This document shows, piece after piece, positions 7,832 through 14,600 of a DNA stretch of 16,755 bases. Source of the stretch: JBHEKP01 sp041859375 (GTDB taxonomy: Bacteria > Hydrogenedentota > Hydrogenedentia > Hydrogenedentales > CAITNO01); the NCBI GenBank assembly GCA_041859375.1, contig JBHEKP010000157.1:1-16755 (forward strand). The letters are read 5' to 3'. Every line of letters starts with the position of its first letter. Within the stretch, counting starts at the first letter, position 1. The notes under the pieces are model-generated. The model was not told where the DNA came from. It did not search any database and saw only the letters and a list, made by a program, of their open reading frames with translations. A program made the translations under genes and the position numbers.

Positions 7832-7861
7832 AGTTTACGCCATTTGCCGCACGCTTGTAAA
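7832..7861 (-). promoter_or_regulatory. Candidate promoter for the Mrr-like accessory gene
   Basis: On the minus strand TTTACA (7861-7856), an 18-base spacer and TAAACT (7837-7832) form a plausible sigma70 promoter with five and four consensus matches. The start would be near 7825 with a leader of about 64 bases. It lies in the gap after thiD, which suggests that the gene is transcribed separately. Confidence 0.45.
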
Positions 7862-7902
7862 CAAAAATCCCGTCGGCGCCGAAAAAATGGCGAAAATCAC
7901 GT

Positions 7903-8709
7903 CTAAACGGGCAGGTTCCAGCCATGGTGCAGGGGACCGTGCCCCCCCCCAATCATCAGTTCGTCACTGTGCCGGATGGCCCCGGTGATGTAGTCCTTGG
8001 CGCGGCTCACCGCCTCGGGTACGGGGGCTCCAAGGCTCAGGCACACCGCCAGCGCCGCCGAATAGGTGCAGCCCGTGCCGTGGGTGTTCTTCGTGTCCAC
8101 ACGGCGCGTGGAGTAGGCCCGCACAGTGGCACCGTCGTAAAGAAAATCCGTGGAATCGTCGCCGCCCATGTGGCCGCCCTTGAGCAGCACGTGGGCGGGG
8201 CCCATCGCGTGGAGTTCGGCAAGCGCCTCGTGAAGCCCCGCTGAGGGGTTGACCGGACGGCCCAACAGGGCCTCCGCCTCGGGCAGGTTGGGCGTGATCA
8301 CCGCCGCAAGGGGCAGCAGCAGCGTCCGGACCGCGTCCCGCGCCTCCTCCCGCAGCAGCGCGTCGCCGCTTTTCGCCACCATCACCGGATCCACCACCAG
8401 GTTGGCGACCTTGTGGTGGCGCAGACGGTCCGCCACCGTTTCCACAATCGCCGCCGAGGAGAGCATGCCCGTTTTCGCCGCATCGGCGCCGATGTCCTCC
8501 AGCACCGCGTCCATCTGCGCGGCCACCGCCTCCGGGCTCATGTCGTATATGCCCCTCACCCCCATGGTGTTTTGAGCCGTCACCGAGGTGACCGCCGCCA
8601 TGCCGTAGCCCCCCAGCGCGAGTATGGTTTTAAGGTCCGCCTCGATGCCCGCGCCGCCGCCGCTGTCGCTTCCGGCGATGGTCAGCACCCGTGGAATGCG
8701 CCGTTTCAT
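7903..8709 (-). CDS. thiD: Hydroxymethylpyrimidine / phosphomethylpyrimidine kinase ThiD
   Basis: ThiD phosphorylates HMP and then HMP-phosphate to HMP diphosphate, the pyrimidine half of thiamine. It belongs to the ribokinase-like fold and is cytoplasmic. The 268-residue product (E. coli ThiD is 266) opens with VLTIAGSDSGGGAGIEADLK (substrate pocket, Gly-rich). It also shows DPVMVAKSG (107-115), TPNLPEAEALLG (139-150), KGGH (177-180), the anion-hole motif NTHGTGCTYSAALA (208-221) and the family C-terminal GHGPLHH (256-262). An ATG-equivalent extension upstream to 8793 is open, but it lacks a ribosome-binding site and homologous sequence. ATG 8709 has AAGGGC 8 bases upstream and gives MKRRIPRVLTIAGSD. 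Some family members also phosphorylate pyridoxal or pyridoxine, which cannot be excluded. No other thiamine gene is in the window. No TPP riboswitch was found upstream; instead a short coupled frame precedes it. Confidence 0.95.
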   Translation of the reverse strand: MKRRIPRVLTIAGSDSGGGAGIEADLKTILALGGYGMAAVTSVTAQNTMGVRGIYDMSPEAVAAQMDAVLEDIGADAAKTGMLSSAAIVETVADRLRHHKVANLVVDPVMVAKSGDALLREEARDAVRTLLLPLAAVITPNLPEAEALLGRPVNPSAGLHEALAELHAMGPAHVLLKGGHMGGDDSTDFLYDGATVRAYSTRRVDTKNTHGTGCTYSAALAVCLSLGAPVPEAVSRAKDYITGAIRHSDELMIGGGHGPLHHGWNLPV

Positions 8710-8732
8710 GGCTTTGCGCCCTTGTGTGTCAT
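8706..8732 (-). CDS. Putative eight-codon leader frame overlapping the thiD start
   Basis: On the minus strand ATG at 8732-8730 opens a frame coding MTHKGAKP, with TGA at 8708-8706. Its stop overlaps the thiD start as ATGA. It has a strong Shine-Dalgarno site (AGAGAGGA, 8746-8739) 6 bases upstream, better than the AAGGGC used by thiD. The arrangement is the classic form of translational coupling, so ribosomes finishing the leader could restart at thiD. It may be a regulatory leader or simply a ribosome-loading site. With only eight codons, chance is a real alternative. Expression is not shown. Confidence 0.4.
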   Translation of the reverse strand: MTHKGAKP

Positions 8733-8841
8733 GTGCCGTCCTCTCTTGCTGTCCGCTGGTTAAAGGGTACATGCGCGGACGGGCCGAACGCAACGCCCCG
8801 CCGCCGCCGCGTGTTTCTGTTAAACCGTCCTGCCGCTGGGC

Positions 8842-8881
8842 TATGATTGGTGTGTTGCGGCAATTTCATCCGGTTGCGGAG
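8842..8881 (+). promoter_or_regulatory. Candidate -10 element and ribosome-binding site of the glycosyltransferase-TPR gene
   Basis: TATGAT (8842-8847, five of six consensus bases) lies 39 bases before the ATG at 8887. Only a poor -35 (GTTAAA around 8819-8824) stands at normal spacing, so an activator or another sigma factor may be needed. GGAG (8878-8881) is 5 bases before the ATG. The 177-base gap with thiD is a divergent promoter region; no convincing thiD promoter was found in it. Confidence 0.35.
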
Positions 8882-8886
8882 TCACC

Positions 8887-11424
8887 ATGAGCGGCGGAAA
8901 CAAGTCACAGGCGGGGTTCCCCTGGCGGGAATGGCTGGCGCTGGCCGCCATTCTGCTCGCCGGACTCGCCCTGCGTGCCGCATGGCTGACCGAGTATTCA
9001 CAAAGCCCCGATTTCAGCCACCCCATGTATGATCCAGAATACAACGCCTACTGGGCCAAAGGACTGGCTTCAGGCGACTGGACGGTGCCGGAGGGGGTGA
9101 ATGATCCGGAAATACGGACCACGCCCTATGGCCGCCCGCCGGGGTACCCCTTCTTTCTTGCGGGGGTTTATGCCCTCTTTGGCGTGTCGGACTGGCCCCC
9201 CAGAATCGCGCAGGCCGGACTGGGCATGGCGGCGGTGGTGCTCATGTGGCTGCTCGCGCGCGCCCTTTTCGGCCGGGGCACCGCCGTGGCCGCCGCCCTG
9301 GGCATGGCCCTCTACTGGGCTTTCCCCTACTACGAGTCCCAGCTCACCTATCCGTCCGTGGTGATTGTGCTCCTGCTGGGCCTCATGCACCTGGTCCGCC
9401 TCTGGGCCGTCAGGCCGCGGGTGTGGCACGCCCTCGGCATGGGGGTGCTCATGGGCCTTTTCGGCCTGTTCCGGCCCAACGGCCTCGCGTTTCTGCCCGT
9501 GCTGGCGCTGTGGATGGCATGGACGGCCGCCCGGAGCGGCCTGTTGCGGCGGTGGCTGCCGTCCATGGCACTGCTTGGGATGGGCCTGCTTGCCGTCCTT
9601 TTCCCCGTGTTCGCGCGCAACTATCTGGTGTCAAAGGACTTCGTTTTCATCTCCGCCTACGGCGGGCTGAACTTTTATGCCGGAAACAACCCGGAGGCCC
9701 CGCTGGTGGAGCCCCGCGTGCCCGGGCTGAAAAAACTCACCGGCATGGAAAACTGGTCCTGCTTCGACTATCCCGCCATTGTGCGCGGACTGGCAAGGGA
9801 GCTCGGCAGGGAGGACCTTTCCTATTCAAAGGCCAACCGCTGGTTCTATGCGCAGGCGGTTCATTTTATCCTTGAAAACCCCGGCCGCTTTTTGGGCAAC
9901 ACCCTCCGCAAGACCCTGCTCTTCTGGGGCCCCCGGGAAATCACCAACGACACCGTGGCCGAACTGGACAAGGCCCGCTCCCCCGTGCTGGGACCCATGC
10001 CCGGATTCCCGCTGGTGCTGGCCCTGTTCTCACTGGGTGCGGCCGTTTTCGCCCGCCGCTTCACCGCCTCCGCCGCACCGCCCCCCCAATGGCGCGCCGC
10101 GCTGGCGGTGCTCCTCTTCATCCCGGTGTATTTTCTCTCCGTGGTGCCCTATTTCATCGCGGGGCGTTACCGCCTGCCCGTGCTGCCCTTCATGCTGCTT
10201 TTCGGCGGCTACGGCGTCGCCTCCCTCTGTGTCTGGATGCGGCGGCGGGCCTGGCGGAAAAGCGCGGCGGCCCTGCTCTGCCTCGGGGCGGCGCTGGCGG
10301 CCGCATCGGCGAACATCACGGGATATGAGGCCTCGGCGGCCACCTGGCAGCTGCGCCGCGCCATGGCCTGGACCGCCTGCGGTAATGATGTGAAGGCCCT
10401 GGAAGCCTATGAGGCGGCCCTCGTTGCGGGCGCAAATCCGGCGCTGGTCCACGGCAACATGGGGCGCATCCTGGCGCGCGCGGGTGATGGGGCGGGCGCG
10501 GTGGGCCATTATGACCAGGCGCTGGCCGCAGACCCGGGAAACGCCGTGGTCCTCGTCAACCTCGGCGTGGAGCATGAACGGAATGGAAACCGGCGGCAGG
10601 CGCTGGAATGCTACAAACGGGCGGCCAAATCCGCGCCCGCCCTGCCCCTGCCCCGTTTCAACCTGGCCCTCCTGCTTCTGGAGGACGGTGACGCGCGGGG
10701 TGCGGCGGAGGAACTGCGCGAAACGCTCGCATTGCAGCCGGCGAACGCGGAGGCGGCCTACCAGTTGGGAAGGGCGCTCACCGAGTTGGCCGACATTCCC
10801 GGCGCGGCGCGCGCCTATGTGAGGGCGCTGGAAATCAATCCGGCCTTTGCGGAGGCGCACAACAACCTGGGCTGGCTGCTGGAAAAGGCGGGCAGACTGC
10901 CCGAAGCGGAAGACTCCTACCGCCGGGCCTGCGCGGCAAAGCCGGGCTTTGCGCTGGCCTGGAACAATCTGGGCAACATTTTGCTCCTCCAGGGCAGGAC
11001 GGCAGACGCACGGACGGCCTATGAACGGGCGAGGACACTGCAACCGGACGATCCGGCCACCCTTCACAACCTGGGACGCCTGCTGGAGGCAGAGGGAAAA
11101 TCCGGAGAGGCGGAAAATACCTACCGGAACCTGCTGGAGGCCCATCCCGGTTACGCACCCTCCCTAAACAATCTCGGACTGCTCTTGTCCGCACGGGGAG
11201 AACTTCAGGAGGCCGAAGCCCTCTTTCGCAGGGCAATTGCGGCACAACCTGAACTTCACCAGGCAGTGGTGAATCTTGTCCGCCTCCTTTGTTCGCTTGG
11301 CAGGACGGTTGAGGCACAAGATGCCTATACCACTGCCATTAAAGGACTTACCATGGAAAATCACGTCCAAAAGGCCCTTGGGGACGCCCTTGCCGGATGC
11401 GCCCCCTCCCCCCCGGCATCCTGA
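8887..11424 (+). CDS. GT-C type membrane glycosyltransferase (PMT_2/ArnT-like) fused to ten TPR repeats
   Basis: The 845-residue protein has two halves. Residues 1 to about 480 are polytopic, with roughly ten hydrophobic segments starting at 15-33. They carry the hallmarks of family 39/83-type lipid-phosphate-sugar transferases: an Asp-containing first periplasmic loop (DPEYNAYWAKGL, D49) and RPPGYPFFLAG (83-93). Later comes a terminal FIAGRYRLPVLPFMLLFGGYG before the last membrane helix. Such enzymes use polyprenyl-phosphate sugars on the outer face of the inner membrane to modify proteins, lipids or glycans. Residues about 488-825 are ten tandem TPRs with the usual L-G-x-x-L...A-x-x-x-Y/F...P-x spacing (for example FAEAHNNLGWLLEKAGRLPE), a protein-binding scaffold that would lie in the periplasm if it follows the last helix outward. 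The acceptor and donor cannot be told. GGAG is 5 bases before the start. The gene is divergent from thiD and precedes the large surface protein on the same strand with its own promoter between. Confidence 0.85.
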   Translation: MSGGNKSQAGFPWREWLALAAILLAGLALRAAWLTEYSQSPDFSHPMYDPEYNAYWAKGLASGDWTVPEGVNDPEIRTTPYGRPPGYPFFLAGVYALFGVSDWPPRIAQAGLGMAAVVLMWLLARALFGRGTAVAAALGMALYWAFPYYESQLTYPSVVIVLLLGLMHLVRLWAVRPRVWHALGMGVLMGLFGLFRPNGLAFLPVLALWMAWTAARSGLLRRWLPSMALLGMGLLAVLFPVFARNYLVSKDFVFISAYGGLNFYAGNNPEAPLVEPRVPGLKKLTGMENWSCFDYPAIVRGLARELGREDLSYSKANRWFYAQAVHFILENPGRFLGNTLRKTLLFWGPREITNDTVAELDKARSPVLGPMPGFPLVLALFSLGAAVFARRFTASAAPPPQWRAALAVLLFIPVYFLSVVPYFIAGRYRLPVLPFMLLFGGYGVASLCVWMRRRAWRKSAAALLCLGAALAAASANITGYEASAATWQLRRAMAWTACGNDVKALEAYEAALVAGANPALVHGNMGRILARAGDGAGAVGHYDQALAADPGNAVVLVNLGVEHERNGNRRQALECYKRAAKSAPALPLPRFNLALLLLEDGDARGAAEELRETLALQPANAEAAYQLGRALTELADIPGAARAYVRALEINPAFAEAHNNLGWLLEKAGRLPEAEDSYRRACAAKPGFALAWNNLGNILLLQGRTADARTAYERARTLQPDDPATLHNLGRLLEAEGKSGEAENTYRNLLEAHPGYAPSLNNLGLLLSARGELQEAEALFRRAIAAQPELHQAVVNLVRLLCSLGRTVEAQDAYTTAIKGLTMENHVQKALGDALAGCAPSPPAS

Positions 11425-11470
11425 CGGTCTCCAAGCATCAATTTATTGAGGTTATGGAATGTCCTTTTAC

Positions 11471-11492
11471 ACCAATATGTTGTTTTATTGGT
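11471..11492. repeat. AT-rich inverted repeat abutting the -35 of the surface-protein promoter
   Basis: ACCAATA (11471-11477) and TATTGGT (11486-11492) are perfect inverted repeats across an 8-base centre. The right arm ends on the first base of the -35 TTGAAA. The arrangement suits a regulator-binding site. It is not a terminator for the upstream gene, since the stem is AT-rich and only a loose T tract follows. Confidence 0.4.
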
Positions 11493-11522
11493 TGAAACAA
11501 TAGATTTTGATGGTGGTATAAT
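11492..11522 (+). promoter_or_regulatory. Promoter of the Gly-rich/PKD surface protein (extended -10)
   Basis: TTGAAA (11492-11497) and a perfect TATAAT (11517-11522) are separated by 19 bases. The long spacing is offset by the TGG directly before TATAAT, which makes an extended -10 (TGnTATAAT). Transcription would start near 11529, about 88 bases before the ATG at 11617. This is the best -10 in the window. Confidence 0.7.
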
Positions 11523-11530
11523 CCATCAAA
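11506..11530. repeat. Operator-like inverted repeat enclosing the -10 element
   Basis: TTTGATGG (11506-11513) and CCATCAAA (11523-11530) are perfect eight-base inverted arms. The nine bases between them are exactly the extended -10 TGGTATAAT. A protein bound here would cover the -10 and the transcription start, so repression is the natural reading, though this is inference. A further short palindrome, ATCAA-A-TTGAT (11525-11535), overlaps the right arm. Confidence 0.5.
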
Positions 11531-11616
11531 TTGATTGAGATGCTAAAATCACTTCCGAGCCCATGAAAATGTGACGCATGGGAAGGCCGCCAAACCACTC
11601 TTGGGGAAAAATCTAA

Positions 11617-14600
11617 ATGACTCTATTTCAATCGTCAAGCATCATCCGGGGAGCGTTGGTCTGCGCCCTGATCTTGGCCTGCGGGACGGCACTGGCTGAC
11701 CTCACCGACATTTACGAAAGCGACGGCATCCTCAGGGATCTTGTCGTGTTGGCGGGAGAGACCATCGAAATCAACACCGATGCCAACCCGCCCACCCTGC
11801 TGGTGGATGCCGCACCCATTGGCTACCTTTACCGGGGCCGGGTGGTGGACGGCGCGGCGGTGTTCGACTTCGACAATGTGTCCATAGCCGAAAACGTCCC
11901 CTCCACTGTCACCGGCAACCGTCCCCTTGTCATCTCGGCGGCGGGGGACATGACAGTGGGCGCAAGTTTTGACGTTTCCGCGGGCAAGGCGGGCGGCGGC
12001 CAGGGCGGCACAGGCGGCCCCGGCGCCAACGGCGGCCAGGGCGGCACAGGCGGCCCCGGCGGCGCGGGCGGTCCCGGCGGCGCGGGCGGCGCGGGCGGCA
12101 ACGCCCTTCCTAGTTCCTCGCCGGGGGCCGACAGCGGACTTGGGCTGGCCGGCGGCGACGGAGGACCGGGCCTTTCCGGCTCGCAGGGCAATTCGGCCAC
12201 AACTCCGGGCCAGTCCGGCACGGCGGGCTATGGCAACACCCCGGGTGCCGAGGGCGTGGGCGGTAACGGCGGCCAAAATTCCGGTGGTTTGGGTGACGGC
12301 GGCTCCGGTTCCTCCCTGGTGGGCACGGCGGGCGCGGCAAAAACGCGCGCCGGTGCCTTGGACGGACGGGGAGGTTCGGTTCAGACATTCAATCTTTTCG
12401 GTGCTTCAATCACATACGGTCTGCCCGGTGCCAACGGCAATGCGGGCAATGCGGGCGGCGCGGCGGGTTCCAATGCGGTGGCGGGTAATTCCGGTGCGCC
12501 CGGTGATGCGGGCGCCTCGCCCAATTTCACCGTTGACGCCAATTCCCTGCTGCTTGCGGCGGGGCCGGGCGGCGGCGGCGGCGGCGGCGGCGCGGGCGGC
12601 GGCGGCGGCAGCGGCGACAATGGCGGCGGCGGCGGCGGCAGCACCTATCTTCCGGCTTTCACCATTCCCATTATTAATATTCCCGTGCCGGAAACCAAGG
12701 TCGGCGGCGGTGGCGGCGCGGGCGCGGGCGGCGGCACCAGCGGTGTGGGCGGCAACGGCGGCGGCGGCGGCGGCGGTGGTGGTGTCGGCGGTGCGACAGG
12801 CCTTCAGGGTGCCGCAGGCTCCGCCAACACCCCTGCGGCGGGAGGCAACGGCGGAGACGGGCAAAGCGCCATTATCGGCCTGGGCGGCAACGGCGGTTCC
12901 GCCGGTTCGGCCGGTCCCGGCGGTGCGGGCGGTGCGGGCGGTTCCGGTGGTTCCGGCGGCGCGGGCGGCCAGGGCGCGCCCGGCGCGGCGGGCGGCGGCT
13001 GCATTGTTCTTTCCGCCAAGGGCCTCCTGAAGCTCTCCCCGGGTGCGCAGATAAACATTTCCGCGGAAGCCCCGCAGTCCGGCGGCGCGGGCGCGCCCGG
13101 CGCGGCGGGCACGCCTTCGGGCGCGGCGTGCACGGCGACCGCGGCGGGCGGCACCGGCGGCGCGGCGGGCGATCCCCTCTTTGGCCCCCTCATTCCGGCC
13201 ACATTGACCAACCTTATCAAGGGCGGAAAAGGCGGCAACGGCGGATCCGGCGGATCCGGCGGCGCGGGCGGCGCAAGCGGCGGCGGCGGCCAGGGCGGCA
13301 ACGGCGGCCGGGGTGGTTACGGCGCGCCGGGCATGCTGAAACTGCACGGTTCGGTGGTGCTTGTGGACCAGGCGGGTGCGAACACCGCGCGAATCATCGC
13401 GGACAACGCGGACGGTTCCGCCCCCGAAAAGAACGGCAAGTTCACCGTTGTGTCCAACATGACCGCGGCGGCGCGGGCGTTGAACCAGCCCGCATTCAGC
13501 AACAGTTCAACGGTGCAGGGCATCGCCGCCAATGACATCGTGCTCAAGGAAGCAAACCCCTACACCGGCGGCGACACCCCCCTTGTTCCGAATCTGGAGG
13601 AGGGCCCGGCGGCTTACGGATGGCTCCAGGCCGGTTATTGGAACGACGGCGTTGAGTCCCCCGCCTTCAACAGCGACAACGGTCTTGAATTCCGCATGCT
13701 GCTTGAGGCGGACGGCGCTTCCGTGTTTGACGGCTTTGACCAGGTGCTCATCCGGAACACCAACCCCGGCAGCACCATCACCAGCATCACCGTGTCGGTG
13801 AACGGCGGCGCGCCCGCGCTGATTGACGGTGCGGGCGGCGCGCCGGGCGTGCTCGGCCCCGGCCAGACATGGACCACCACCGTCCCGGCGGGCACCCCCG
13901 TTTCCGTGCCCGGCGCAAACGGCAGCGTGAGCGACAGGCCGGTGGCGCAGTTCAGCGCCACCCCCCAGTCGGGCGCGAAAAACCTGGTGGTGCAGTTTGT
14001 GGACGAGTCGGATCCCGGCTCCAGCCCGATCATCGCGTGGGCGTGGGACTTCGGCGACGGCAACACCAGCACCGCGCCAAACCCCATCCATACCTACACG
14101 GTTTCCGGCTCATACACTGTGTCGCTTTCGGTGCAGACCAGTTACGGCCTGAGCCTTGAGACAAAAACCGGTTACATCGTTGTGACCGACCCAATCGGCC
14201 CGTCCGCCGACTTCACCAGCGGGCCCTCCATAATCGCCCCGGGCGCATCCGTGTTCTTCGGTGACGCGTCCCTGCCCGGTTCCCTGCCCGTTACCGGCTG
14301 GCTATGGGACTTCGGCGACGGAAACACCAGCACGCTTCAGAGCCCGGCCCATGTCTACGCGCTTCCAGGTGTTTACACCGTCTCCCTGACGGTCACCACC
14401 GGTGCGGGTTCGGACACGGAAACCAAGGCGGATCTGGTGGCTGTTGTCGCCCCGGCCGGACCCGACGCTGATTTCACCAGCGGACCGTCCTCCGTCCTTG
14501 AGGGGGGCACGGTTTACTTTGGCGACACGTCCCTCCCCGGTTCCCTGCCCGTCACCGGCCGGCTCTGGGACTTCGGAGACGGAAACACCAGCACGGCGCA

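Noticed and set aside
7868..7902. Hairpin around TCGGCGCCGA after thiD as a terminator
   Set aside because: The palindrome has no loop and would form only a very short stem, and the T-run is not directly adjacent on the minus strand.
8710..8793. Longer thiD start giving 28 extra N-terminal residues
   Set aside because: There is no ribosome-binding site, the extension is not ThiD-like, and the ATG at 8709 gives the usual family length.
8706..8886. Possible TPP (THI) riboswitch upstream of thiD
   Set aside because: I could not find the conserved CTGAGA-type core or the second conserved arm on the minus strand. An Infernal search would settle it.
11969..13347. Long Ala/Arg-rich and Pro-rich open frames over the Gly-rich region on both strands
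   Set aside because: They are produced by the GGC/GCC composition of the Gly codons. The plus-strand frame starting at 11617 alone has a signal peptide, PKD domains and a ribosome-binding site.
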